Assembly (NCBI GenBank): GCA_009829735.1
Contig: CM020618.1
Coordinates: 27,504,894-27,568,893, forward strand
Source of the DNA: Pyropia yezoensis
Lineage: Eukaryota; Rhodophyta; Bangiophyceae; Bangiales; Bangiaceae
DNA length: 64,000 nt
Direction of reading: 5' to 3'
Shown in pieces: positions 38,733 through 49,857 of the stretch. Under the pieces are notes generated by a model. The model ran no database searches. It was not told the DNA's origin and worked only from the letters and a program-made list of their open reading frames with translations. A program made the position numbers and the translations under genes. The stretch's first letter is position 1. Each line of letters opens with the position of its first letter.

Positions 38733-41247
38733 ATGGAGCGCCTGGTCGTTGATGCAGGAGCTGCTCTGGTGGCAGCCAGCGAGCCGCGGACGCAAGATGT
38801 GTTCCGACCCGTGCCACAACCTGGGCCGCAACTCGTGCCAACACCTGCGCCGCAACGTGTGCCGGAGCGTGTGTCACCACCTGAGCCGCCACCGGTGCCG
38901 CAGCCTGCGCCGCAACTTGTGCCGCAACCTGTGCCACAACCTATGCCGCAGCCTGTGCTGCGTCCTGTGCCGCAACCTGTGCCCGAGCGACTTCCTGGTG
39001 GGACTTCGCCGTGTGGGGCAACCGCTGGTGCTGATCCTGGCAGCCGGCCTACGAACCACGTCCCCGCAACCGCGCTAGAGCGCATCCTTTTGAAACATTG
39101 CCTGGACGAGGGCGATAAAGATCCTGCGGCCGCGGCAGCGCGCACAGAGGTCGTACGTGCTGGTGCTGCCCGCAGTGCAACAAGGGAGCCGATCTACAAT
39201 TTTTCACCCCCTCCATCGGTGGCGAAGATGCGCACGAATGTGGACACCTTCGAGAGCGACTTTATGGAGTGCATCGTGCGCACGTGGCCGCAAGCACCTG
39301 TCACTGCACTGTCAAGCAGAGCTCGCGCAGCGGGCATCATTTGCAGTGGTGCGCAGGATGGTGCTGGAAAACGCTCCAACGTTGAGCAGAAGACCTGGTC
39401 GCTGCGCATCAGCGTGGCTATGCGGTTTGCTAACTTCATTGGGCGGACTGTATGCTTGCCCATCGACGGCCAAAGGCCAGCGGACGATGAGATTGACCGA
39501 GGTGTGGCCAAGTTCTTTGACTGCTTGAACCTGCAAACGCAGTAGGTCATCAACGCCTTCCTTGACGCCCGCAGGGAAGGCCTCGCCGTGGCAGGGGGGG
39601 GGAGGAGGATCGTGGAGCGGACGGTGAAGGGCTACTCTGCGGCATTGGGCTTCCTTTTTTACGACGCCCGCCTGGTCGGCTCACCGGGGAGAACCTTGTC
39701 CCTGACTGCGTTGGGCAACGCTCCCCATGGCAGAAGAAGGGCCAGCTTGAGAAGGAGACTGAGAGGAGGGACAAGCGGGAAGACCCGGGCGGCTACGTTG
39801 GTAACCCCATGGACGCAAAGGCCATCAAGACGTACAAGAGGGGCGGCAGAGAAGGAAGCGCGGAAGGCGGGTCAGCACAACACAACGAGTGCTGACGTGA
39901 CGCCCAAGATGTTAGCGCTGCTGTACGACGCGCTTGTCCGGCGTCACCTGACTGCACCTACTGTGCAAGCTGACCCTGCTACGGGCGCTTCAGAGGCAAC
40001 AGCACAAGAGATTGCGCCCGGCACACCAGTCGTTGCTGAACGCCCTCGTTCTGTTGTTCCCAGCCTTTCTCCAGCGGATTCCGACTCTGTGCCCGCCGGC
40101 AACGATGCCAACATTGCGAATCTGAGCGCCCGCCAGACTGACTTCCTCGCGTACGCGTTCTACGCTTTCCTCTTCAAGACGCTGGCACGACCTTTGACGC
40201 TGATCAACCTCAAGTACAAGGACATCACCTTACCGGATACGCTGGTTCCTGCCAATGAGCACTTCTTCAATAAGTGTGTTCCTTAAAGCATGGTCTTTTT
40301 CGCTGCGCTGGAGTGGGCACCTCGACGTGTGCTGGTGGCGGATGCGAGCTGCGCTCGGCCTCTAACCTCAATGTGCTCCGTGGTTTTGCTGCGTGGTTCT
40401 TACTCCATCATTGTGGCTGCTTATGATTTCTTCCCCCGAGCCCAGACACAGGCATCCTCGGTTTCTCAATGGCACTTTGCGCATCACCAAGAACGGCACC
40501 ACCATAACTGAGATGTTCATCGTGAGGATCTACAGCTACTTTGCCTACGTCTCGCAGGAGGAGGAGGACAGTCTCGGGTCACAAACTGTCATCCAGTGCA
40601 ACACCGAGGAAACCAACCTTCCCCAACTGTTCAAGGGTGTGCTCGCGCTGGCGGCTGCCTCACCGGTGGTGGGAAACAACGGAGCTGTCTTGTCGGATCT
40701 GCCTGTGTTTCCGCAGATGTCGACCGCGGGCAACCGTCATTCCGTCCTCTTCTTGCGGCCGCGCACAGACATCAACGAGCGGCTGACGCGGGACCTGCGC
40801 CGCATCGGCATGGACCTCAACAATGGCCAGCGCGCCGTGCGCCTGTATGGCTCTCGCCGTGGCGGCTCGCAAGACCTGCTGGATTGGTCAGGAAAGTTCG
40901 AGCTCGTCATGCGTTTGGGCGATTGGAAGGTGGACTCGACCAGCATTTTCATCTACCTGACCAACATGAGCGCGCGCGGAACTTTGCGGTCTACCTTGCG
41001 CTCGTACGGGCAAGACGATGTATCGCAGACTGTGGCTCAGATTACGGCAGCACACAACAAGTGGGCTGTGGGCGTCGTCGCCAGTTTGCGTGCCCGTGTC
41101 CTGGGGCAGGAGCCTCCCCTTGACGCTGCGGGTGTCACCGCTTTCGACCTTGCCGCGGCTGCCAAGCTGTGCATGATCTTCATTGAGTGCGTGCTGCAGC
41201 TACGGCACGGGAGGGCAGACGCTGTTCCACACTCTGAGGAGACGTAG
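38733..41247 (+). CDS. Tyrosine recombinase (Crypton- or integrase-like), two exons
   Basis: The N-terminus is a Pro/Gln-rich repeat (PQPVPQPMPQPV, 12-bp units at about 38800-38995). A helical core-binding region follows (FLDARREGLA, TVKGYSAALGFLFYDARL), then the catalytic domain. The first Arg lies in KTLARPLTLINLKYKDI, box II is LYGSRRGGSQ, GDW is the third position and the likely nucleophile is Tyr of IFIYL. The intron at 40274-40451 joins EHFFNK to HPRFLNGT. A TAG at 39543-39545 interrupts the frame where Gln would fit. Between about 39715 and 39885 another frame reads better (WQKKGQLEKETERR, NPMDAKAIKTYKRGG), so two compensating indels are possible. Such enzymes move Cryptons, DIRS elements and phage-like elements; no RT is nearby. 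Confidence 0.6.
40274..40451 (+). other. Intron in the tyrosine recombinase gene (178 bp)
   Basis: The donor is AATAA|GTGTGT and the acceptor CCCAGACACAG|GCATCC after a pyrimidine tract (ttcttccccc). Splicing moves from the first to the second open frame exactly and removes the TAA at 40284-40286. Confidence 0.7.
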
Positions 41248-41800
41248 CGCTTGACTCGTGCTTGTGTGTAGGCCAGCAGCCTCTGTAGCGGTGGGACCGT
41301 CTTTGTAAAGCCGCTGCTCGTGCGCAACTTCGTGTCGGTGAAGAGGCCTGGCCTGACTCCAGCGCTCTAACAGCAGCGTTTGCTGGCCGCGCGAGATAGC
41401 GGAGAGCGGCGTCGCGAGTGTAGCCGATCTGAAAGTGGGTATGAACGTGCTGGGCTGCATGGCATGGGATGGCAATGAAGGAAGGTCTGTGGGGGAAAGC
41501 GGACGACACCGCACCGCCGCAGTGGACTATTGGTGATTGAGTGCAGCTCGAGACTTCATGCGAACTTCGTAAAGCAAGTCACGGATTGTACTGACGAACT
41601 TCACACGCAGTTATACACCACTTCAATGTATTGGGCAGTCCAGTCGACTAAACATGACTTATCTTCCTCTTGCAGATCTCGCCGCTTTAGTCCTTGCGCG
41701 CGCGTGCGCACCGTCTCACTCGGTCGCTAGCCTCTGCCATGTTGCCCTCGCAGGCCATGCGGCGTCGCTGACGCGCACACGCCCGTGCTGCCTTCTTACC

Positions 41801-43008
41801 ATGGATGAGGACGATGCGCCGCAATATGCCCCGGTGCACGTGAGAATCGTTGCCCTGAGCTCGTTTATTGGACCACGCATTGAGCGCCTGCCAAACCAAG
41901 TCACACACAAGATGGGTGCCACGTGGAGCTCATGTCGCAGGTGGCTGCCCTGCCTCCCTCGCCATCCGCTGCGTGGCAGCCGACTAGCACTGCTCGTGCA
42001 GATGCTATTGCCATAGCTTCGACCGGTCCTCCTATTCCTGCTTCGACCACTCGTCCTGTCACAACCTCTGCTGCTCTTTCCACACTTGCTCCCGCCGTTC
42101 TACCTGCGAATGGTTCGCCCGCTTCTTCTGTAGTCGCTCAAGCCGCTCTTCTTGCCACAGCTCTGGCGACTCTTCCTGAGACTGCTTCGGGCGCTCTTCT
42201 TGTCGCTGCACCGGCCTCCCTTCCTGCGACTGTGGCGGCCGCCGTTCCTGCAACTGCTCCAGCCGCCCGTCCTGCGACTCCTCGGGCCGCTCATCCTGTC
42301 GCTGCTCCGACCGCTCTTCGTGCCTTTGTTCCGGCGCACCTTGTTGTCGCAGCACGTATGAGCCCTGCTGCTGAAGGCGGTCGTGGAGCCGCCTTTTCTT
42401 CCGGTGCAAATCAGCGGCGACCCTCACTTGACCTTGGAACTCTTGTCGGGCGCTCTGTCGATGAGGCCGCACCTGCCAGCCGCACTACTGGGAGTGCTAG
42501 TGGTGTCCGTGACGTCCCTGACGCTGGGACCAGAGTGCACGCACCCGCCTCAGCGTCTGACTCTGATATAAAAGATGCGATGTCAACGGACGATGCCCAA
42601 CCTTCAAGTTCTTCTGGTGGTTCTGACGTGGAGGTGCCTCCTCTCGACCTCGCTGTGTTCCTTGACTACCGAGAGCTGGTGGGCTTGTGCCAAGAGCTGC
42701 TGGATGCGTGTCCGGTCACCCCAGAATACTTTGCTCCGCACGTGCGCTACATGTGCAAGAAAGCTGGGTACGCGTGCTTTACTCGACGAGGGCTCCGTAA
42801 GTTTGCGGTGGTTGCGTTTCAGAGGTGAGAGGTGGATCCCGCGTCACCACGTTCTCTGGTACTGTTCAGGAAGATAGTACCCCACCGAGCAGGCCTGTAC
42901 TGGGACAAATGCCGGGACAAGAACGCGAAGGAGAAGTACAACACGTGCGCTGAGCATTGCCCAGATCCTCTGAAGCAAAGCGGCAGCCCTCACGTCCTTT
43001 TAGACTAG
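41801..43008 (+). CDS. Ala/Pro/Ser-rich protein with a conserved-looking C-terminal domain, three exons
   Basis: Exon 1 (41801-41839, MDEDDAPQYAPVH) joins exon 2 at 41941 (VAALPPSPSAAW) through a 101-bp intron with GTGAGA donor and GTCGCAG acceptor. Exon 2 carries a degenerate Ala/Pro/Thr repeat and then LDYRELVGLCQELLDACPVT and RGLRKFAVVAFQ. A 45-bp intron (42825-42869) leads to exon 3 (KIVPHRAGLYWDKCRDKNAK) ending at TAG 43006. The frame then continues with QGECVNGTDDFDVEVVCTV to TGA at 43078-43080. I recognise no family. The Cys-rich, basic C-terminus could bind nucleic acid. It lies between the recombinase and a PIF1 helicase. Confidence 0.55.
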
Positions 43009-43158
43009 CAAGGGGAGTGTGTCAATGGTACCGATGACTTTGACGTTGAGGTCGTCTGCACAGTGTCGTTTCGATCGTGAGCCGGGATTCCCACGCCGGT
43101 GATACGCATCATATGATTGCAAGGAACCAACTAAATTGCTGTGTAGGGGTAAGACAGC

Positions 43159-45180
43159 TCATTGCGGTACAAGAGAAGCATGGAAAGCTACGGCAACACC
43201 GTCAACAATGATCTTCCCCGAGTCAAAGCTCACCAGGTGTATGCCAGATAAACAAGGAGTGCGAGAAAGGGCAGAAAGAACCTGTCCAGGGGCAAAGGCG
43301 TCCTCAAGGTCGACAGCCACAGATGGCAACGTCTACCCTTGCGCGCTATGGATGGTCGACGCCCAGCCCAAGACAAGAGGAACCTGCGTTCTGGACGCCG
43401 CTCTGGACACACCTTCCAAAGCATGAACAGCAGTCCTGATCGGCAGAACACGCACAGTGGCAAAACCACCCTCTGCGAGAAAGAAGCGGACGATAGGAAT
43501 CTGGGCCGGCCCGGACGAAATGATGCTCTCAACCACACCACGGGAGCCCGCTGGAACACCATAGGAGTGAAAGCAGTTGGAGTGCACAGCCACAACGGCA
43601 CCGACTCGAAGAACAAGGCGGCGCACGAAGTCCGTGCCATCGTCGAGCAACTCCGACGCCTGCTTCATTGAGATGTACGGGGCAATGACGACGTCGACGG
43701 CAGAAAATGCAACGGCCTGCCCCTCCAGCTTTGCCAGCTCCGTGTCGTTCTTAGCCGCAGCCAGTGAAGTGTGCGTCTTCAACCACACTGCCGACGCAGG
43801 GGGAGCGTCCGTGCGGCGCGATGCCAATCGGGCGAGGTCGTCATCAGTCTGAGCCCCTACTCGGAGACGGAGCAAGAGACACAGCAGTACAGCGTCGCTG
43901 ACGTGACGCCACGTCGTAGATAACTCCGTTGCTCGGTTGCCGAAGACGTCACGCCACACGTGCGAGCAAAACGCAAAGGAGCCCACGGGAGGAGCCAGCT
44001 GCAAGAAGTCTCCGGCAAAGACGACAACCACTCCGCCAATCGGTGTTGAGCAGGTACGCACTGCGCGCAGCACCTCGTCGAGGCGCTCGAGGAACTCCGC
44101 CGACATTGTGCCAATCTCGTCAATAACGAGAACCATGGCGTCGCGCATGCGCCCCTTAGCAGCTCGCGGTATCACCTCATTCACCACGTGATCAAGAGGA
44201 AGGGAGACGTCTGCGTGGCCATGGATGAAGCCGGCCCATGAGTGCGCCGTGATACCCCCTACCATGTTGGCAGCCACACCGGTTGTGCCGCAAACCGCTA
44301 CGGTAACGCCGGCATCACGCAAGGTTCGAATGGTCTTCCTGAGGAGGAAGGTCTTACCAGATCCCGGCGGCCCCGTCACAAATACGCCCTCCTTGTCGCA
44401 TACTTGCTGGCACACTCTCAAGATGTCGCCAGACAGACCTTCGGGGAGAACCACCCCAGTGAGTATTGCCGACACCTGCCCACGTCTGCTGACGACGCTG
44501 GTCGCGACCGACTTGGAAGCCCGAGACCAGGCCACACGGCGAGGAAAGGCACGCTGAAATGGGGGCGCAGGTAGTGCTGGTGCCAGCCGAGCCACAGGCA
44601 GAGCTGGTTGCACCGGGCGCGCAGGTAGATCTGGTAGCAGCCGAGAAACGGGTAGTGCTGGTGTCAACCGAGGTGCAGGCCGTGCTGCTTCTGTCGGACC
44701 GATTTGTCCATCTGCACCTAGGCGGCGTTTGCGACCGCTGACGGAAGCCTTGAAGTTGCGCACGTTGTCGCGTGGGGGGGCCGCAATCCCACGAGGATGA
44801 TCATTGTTACGCGCAATGACCTCGACGCCGAGAACGGCCTTGCAGTTGCACAGGTGCTTGATGAAGCTGCTCACACTTTCCTGGTTGCCGAGGTCCACCT
44901 TTCGCACGCTATCTGGAAAGGCCGCACGCAGGGTGCAGCTGGCGGATGCCGTCATCAGCGGAGGGAGAGACGTCGTCGCAGCATCATGGCACACTCCCAC
45001 TGACCAACGGCGAGCACGGTCCTTGGAAGTGAAGGCCCGCAAGAACAAAGTCCAACGTCGCATGAGATGTGTCCGTAGGTCAGCTGCCTCCAGAGCACCA
45101 GGACCAGCCACCAAAAGCACCCCGGACGCCGCAGTGCTGTCCTCGTGGCGCGTGGCGACGTAGAAGTAGCGCGGGTCCAT
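43159..45180 (-). CDS. PIF1: PIF1-family DNA helicase
   Basis: ATG at 45180. After a variable N-terminus (about 240 residues with a Pro/Ala/Leu repeat) the superfamily-1B helicase core has GPPGSGKTFLL (Walker A), TTGVAANMVGGITAHSWAG (motif Ia), VLVIDEIGTMS (Walker B), GDFLQLAPP (motif III) and TIHSAQG (motif V/VI). A TAG at 43333-43335 falls directly after AQG, where other PIF1 proteins have Met or Gln. The same frame goes on with TLPSVAVDLEDAF and LSALSRTP, the conserved C-terminal motif, to TGA 43159-43161. PIF1 helicases unwind DNA 5'-3' and are also carried by mobile elements. Position 2 kb from a recombinase gene suggests the latter. Confidence 0.75.
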
Positions 45181-46550
45181 ACCAGGAGTGGTGGAGATGA
45201 ATGGAAGAGCTACTCAAATGGCCGGCGGTCTTGAGCAAGAGGGCCGCGTCGTGGTGAGGGCAGCCGCCGTTGAAGAGGTCGCGGCGCGGAACGGCGACGC
45301 GCAAAAGACGAGCCCAGCCGGGGTGGACAGGAAGAATGTTGAGTGCGTCTCTCCGTGGGCCAGCGACGTCCTCAGCTTCGCGTCGCATCCCGTGCCAGCT
45401 CGACGAAAAAGCCGGAGACAGAGACGAGGGGTTCCGCGCAGACGGGAGACGCCGCCAAACGCGAAGGGGGGGGGAAAACAGCAGAGATGGGGGGGAGCAG
45501 CGTGGCGGAGTCGGGGAGTGCGCTGGGTGTTGTGCGAAGTAGGGGAGGTAGTCAACAAGGGGGGGAGTACCGGGGTAGTCGAAGAGCAGCCGGAAGGAAG
45601 GAGGGGGGAGCAGACAGCGGAAGAGAGTGGGAGGGTTGGCGGGGGACTCGTGGGAGGGAGGGCATCCGGGTAGGACAGGACTACCTTCACGGGTGATGAC
45701 GGCGTGATGTGTGGGGGGGGGGGGGGGGGGGGGGGGCAAGATGGGGTGGTGCAGCGGCCGGGTGGGGGCACAAAGAGCGCTCGTGTCCGCGAAGTACCGG
45801 CGAGCGTGGCTACAGAGTGGTGGTGCGCCGGAAGCGCACTCTGGCGCGTAGTGACCGCGCCATCGCGGTGTGGCGCCACGCTCGGCAGAGCGCGCGCAAA
45901 GCAACAGGCGTGTACGTCCCCGTTGCCCACGTCTGCGCCCTCGGAGCAAGAAAATGGCGGCGATCGAAGCCTGCGGGAGATATGTCGGCGCGGCGGTCAG
46001 CCATCCACAGCCAGAGATTCACGTTGTCGGCGGGCCGTCACATTTCTCATTTGTGCAATCTGCAGCAGTGTCGGCATGTGTCGGCCTCTTTTCGGCATTA
46101 TTTGGAGAATACGCGGGGGGTGCGTCACATCTGCGCTCTCAGTCGCCGGCAATCGTGGGTGCATTTGGTGGAGGATGCCGTCTGGGACACCACTCAAACT
46201 GACTCAAACTGACTCAAACTGACTCTAAACGCCCAAACTGGACGTGCCGACCTCAATCGTCAAGAGCCCCGCCTTGGCTGACCCAACCCACGCCCCTCCC
46301 CTACGGTGAAGCCTGTACGGTGTGCCGGTTGCGACTACTTGGCGCTCCCGCCGCGGCCGTCGGCGTGACCAACACCCTTCGCTGGGGTCTCGATCTCCCA
46401 CTTTGTCCTCCACCCTCCCTTTCCCCGTGCTCTCTTCCATTCCCCTGCTGACCTACCTGTTGCTGCATTCCCCCACCCTCACCCATTCCTCTTCTCTTTC
46501 TTTCTCGTCCCTCACTCACGTTGTGGTGCGTATTATCTTGCTCTTGCTTG
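45181..46550. other. Intergenic region with a 24-G homopolymer
   Basis: The region contains a run of 24 G at 45713-45736 and three tandem copies of tgactcaaac near 46190-46225. Frames on both strands are Arg/Gly-rich shadows. No gene is assigned. Confidence 0.4.
45713..45736. repeat. Poly-G run (24 G)
   Basis: This is an uninterrupted G homopolymer, complementary in kind to the C runs at 34680-34697 and 46845-46869. True length is uncertain. Confidence 0.85.
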
Positions 46551-47821
46551 ATGCCCACCTCTATGGAGTCGAGCTGGAGCTCGTCCACTACCGAGACGCC
46601 CGTCGAGATGCCCGCCGACACGCCGACGTCAGTGTGTTCCGCGTCGGGCCCCTCTCGGGTCAGCCGCCGCGACCAAGACATCAGGCCACGACCCGGCCGC
46701 GCCAGCCACCCCTGGAGGTCCCCCCTCACCACCGTCGCCGCGGACGCCCGTTCCGCCTGCGCGGCGGGGGCGAGTGTCGACTGCAGCTGGCATCGTCCTC
46801 CCTCCCCCGTCACCGGTCGCCGGCGCGTACGAGGCGGCGCTCCTCCCCCCCCCCCCCCCCCCCCCCCCCTGCTGGTGCCCGCCGGCGGCCGACTGTCCCC
46901 CAGCCACTTGCCCTCCGCTCTTTCGCCCTCAACGAGCGCCGTCTCGCCCGCCTGGCCGCCGCCGCCGCTGACCGTGCTGCCGCTGACGCGGCCGCCCGCA
47001 CCTACCACCCGCGGCCGTTGCGGCACAGCACGGGATGGGCGCCAACGCTCCCGTCGGCGGTGGCGGCTGCGGCGGCGGTGCCCTCCACCGCGGCGGCCGC
47101 TTCGAATATCGGTGGTGGTGGTGCCGGTGCTACTGTCACACCCCCGGGTGGGCCCCCGCCGCCGGCGGTGGTGCTTTACTCGGACGTCCGCGCAGTGGAG
47201 CGGGCCGAGTGGGAGGCTGCCCGGCGTGCCCGTGAGGCAACGGCCGCGGCCGAGGCGGCGGCCGCTGCGGCGGCGGCAGCAGAGCGCGAGGCGGCCGACG
47301 TTGCCGCCCTCCGCCCAGAGATGGTGTACGTGCCGGTTCCGTTGCCGACAAGTCTTCCGCCCTCTCGCGGCGTAGTGCAAAAGAAGGCGCCCACTGTACC
47401 GCGGACACCAGCGTTTGCTGTCAAGCGCCGCGCGAAAGTGGCGCGAGCTGCGGCGGCAGCAGCAGCAACGTCAGCAGGGGGAGAAACTGCCGACGAGACG
47501 ACGGCGGCACCGGACGATGGTGCAGCGCGGAATGCGGCAGCAGCGATGGCCGACGCGGCAGCGGAAGAGGATGCTGCAGTGGCGGTCCAGGCATCGGCAT
47601 TGTTGGGGCTGCGGTTGAAAGAGGAGGCGGGAGCGGAAGGAGAGGCGGTGGCGTCTGCGGCCCCATTGGTGGTCAACGCGATGGCAATCGACGAGGCAGC
47701 GGTAACGTCTGGGGCGGCGTCCGAGCCAAAGACAGCGGCAGGGAAGAATGTCGCAGCGAACCCATTGGGCAGCCTGGCAACAGGGTCAACGGCGGAGGAA
47801 GTGGCCGACGCAGCGACCTAA
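46551..47821 (+). CDS. TPX2-like microtubule-associated protein, frame break at a poly-C run
   Basis: The likely ATG is 46551 (MPTSMESSWSSSTTETP). The Ser/Arg/Pro-rich N-terminal part reads in one frame up to the 25-C run at 46845-46869, after which the coding frame is shifted; a homopolymer length error is the simplest cause. The second part has two TPX2-like blocks. The first is FALNERRLARLAAAAADRAA with HPRPLRHSTG. The second is RAVERAEWEAARRAREA leading to RPEMVYVPVPLP, then VPRTPAFAVKRRAKV, the typical end of the TPX2 motif. Such proteins bind microtubules and Aurora-type kinases. TAA at 47819 ends the frame, with the same composition continuing to a TGA about 37 codons on. Confidence 0.55.
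46845..46869. repeat. Poly-C run (25 C) inside the TPX2-like gene
   Basis: The homopolymer coincides with the change of coding frame in the TPX2-like gene. It would encode Pro if translated. Confidence 0.85.
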
Positions 47822-48828
47822 GTGGCCCCCTCTGCGGCCTTGCCAGTTGGGCCAGCTGCGGCAGCCGCCTCGCTGGCGGTTCCTTCACCACTGTCCTCTG
47901 AGCCGTCGGCCGCTTTGCCGGGGACCCTTGCGTGAAGCAAACCTCGGGCAAGGGGGTATTGGGTGGCGCTCGCCAGTGGCTGCCGCCACAGCCATACAGG
48001 CGTCAGACGGGGCGGCAGCCTCCCTCGAAGGCAGCGGATGCGACGCCGTTGCGCCGCACTTGCCCTTCTCGGGGGCTCACGAGGGGGAGGGATGGATCAT
48101 GCTTTTGCGCTACTGGTGCGCTATTGGCTTCTGCTTGGTGGTGCTCTGTTTCTCTATTTGCTTTCAATCCGTTCGTTTGATTCTTTGCCACCGTTTCCTC
48201 CACCACATCCTTTCCACTCCCTGCACGCGCTGTCTGCGAGGAGGGGTCTCGTCGACTGGCTGTTTGTAGGGGGGCACGTACGCCCGACTCCATGCGACGG
48301 CCACCTCGACAGTGTTCGTCCATCGTCACAATTGACGGTTTTCCCATCAACGCCCCTGTCGAGGACACTGACATGTTATAGTCCATCGCAGGCTCCTTTC
48401 GATACATGTACCGAAGTCCCCGTCCCACCCATCCGGGGATGAGGCCCCCTCGCACTGTATTCCCGCAGCACTGATGGGCTTTTGAAAATCGTAGGTCAAT
48501 GAAAAATGCACAATCTTATCACGCGGCACATGATTGGCCGGAGCTTGGGTCCTGCGACTGCAAGCAACCTTGATCCGGCACCGAGAGACACTCGAGCTGT
48601 TGATCCGACCGATTCGGCCAAGTTTCGGGCGCAGACGCGTCCGTGGCTGCGCCGCGGCGACCGTGACCCAGCGGGCTGCGCCAACAAACCGTAGCTCTTG
48701 GGTGCTCTGGCGCGCCCCTGGCGCACAGCAGTGTGCTCCCTCTGCGGCGCGCGCGCTCCGTACCCCCTCCCCCTTTGTCGCGAGCGCTCCAGCCCGCCGA
48801 CACTCTCCTGGCAGCCCTCGTCGAGCCG
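47822..48828. other. Intergenic region; nothing assigned
   Basis: The region covers the possible 3' end of the TPX2-like gene (to about 47935) and about 900 bp without recognisable features. The stretch near 48100-48200 is lower in GC and may be 3' UTR. Confidence 0.35.
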
Positions 48829-49270
48829 CACAAGACGTCAGCAGCTGCGACTACTCTCGGCGCGCTCCCCGCCCCCGCCGGCCCTCCGGACCTCTACTTC
48901 TTCCCGTTGGGCGCCTCCCGACATACACCGAGTGGCGACACAACACGTCTGCAGCTGCGACGGCTGAGGGCGCCCTTCCCGCCACCACCCCCCCTCCAGA
49001 CCTGTGACTCTTCCTGTCGGGCGCCACCCGACAGACAACAAGGGGCGGCACAACACGTCAGCAGCTGCGACCGCTAAGAGCGCCCTCCCCGCCCCTACCC
49101 CCCCTCCGGACCCTGCAACTCTTCCCGTCGGGCGCGTCCCGACAGACAACAATGGGCGGCACCACAAGTCAGTAGCTGCGACGGATAAGAGCGCCCTCCC
49201 CGCCCCCGCCCCTCCTCCGAACCGTGCGACTCGTGCCTCCGGGCGCCTCCGGGAAGACATCAAGGGGCGG
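48829..49270. repeat. 110-bp minisatellite, four units (left of family-3 element)
   Basis: Units start at 48829, 48939, 49049 and 49160 and are 110-111 bp long. Each has cacaacacgtcagcagctgcgac near its start, ccctccggacc in the middle and cccgacagacaacaaggggcgg at the end. The fifth unit lies at 57970-58078 on the other side of the inserted retroelement, so the array was split by the insertion. Confidence 0.88.
49266..49270. repeat. Target-site duplication GGCGG, left copy
   Basis: It is the end of the fourth minisatellite unit. The same GGCGG follows the 3' LTR at 57965-57969, before the fifth unit. Confidence 0.88.
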
Positions 49271-49738
49271 TGTGGCAGTATTGACCCTCAGGTAGGGGGG
49301 CAACACGTGCCATGCACGGGGCGGCAGGCCACTAGCCTGATCCGTTCCTCCCCCTGCATTTGGGTCCATATTCCCTAAGTTTGGGATAGTTAGCTTAGTA
49401 GTAAATCCAACTTGGATTTGAGGGTTTTCTGCATTTATCGTCTTGAATTTTCGTGTGGCCCGGTGGGCAGGTGCTGGGGTGGGAGATTCTGAGTGGCGAG
49501 ATTCTGAGGGGACCCTGGAGGGATAAGGGGAGGGACAGCGGGGCTTGGCCCTGCGTCCCCGTCCCGACCAAGAAACTGTTGGACCACACACCATCCTCTT
49601 GTTTGTCAGTGGGAGTTTGCCCCACAACAGGGACAGAGTGTGTGCGACTTGCACTTCTTCCGGTTCCCCCGACACGGGAGGCAGCCCTTGTACACCGCCC
49701 CAACTTGGGTGTCGTGTGTGCAAGTGGTTTTTGCCACA
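49271..49738 (+). repeat. 5' LTR of family-3 element
   Basis: It starts TGTGGCAGTATTGACC and ends TTTTTGCCACA, and is repeated at 57496-57964. The first and last seven bases form a perfect inverted repeat. Confidence 0.92.
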
Positions 49739-49743
49739 TTTGG

Positions 49744-49758
49744 TGGAGCAGCAGGGGA
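49744..49758 (+). other. Primer-binding site of family-3 element
   Basis: TGGAGCAGCAGGGGA lies 5 nt (tttgg) after the 5' LTR, the same sequence as in families 1 and 2. Confidence 0.75.
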
Positions 49759-49857
49759 CAGAGGTAAACTTTACCTCCGGGTGCACCCGGGTGTAGGGGG
49801 CCCTCTGTCTCAGAGGAACGGTGGACTTGGACCGTGTCATACGGATCGTCAGCCAAC

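Noticed and set aside
45214..45949. Minus-strand frames upstream of the PIF1 start
   Set aside because: They cross the 24-G tract, giving a poly-Pro string, and show no homology-like features. The ATG at 45180 suits the helicase.
48829..49270. A CRISPR-like interpretation of the regular repeats
   Set aside because: The 110-bp units are contiguous diverged tandem copies with no unique spacers, and the DNA is eukaryotic.
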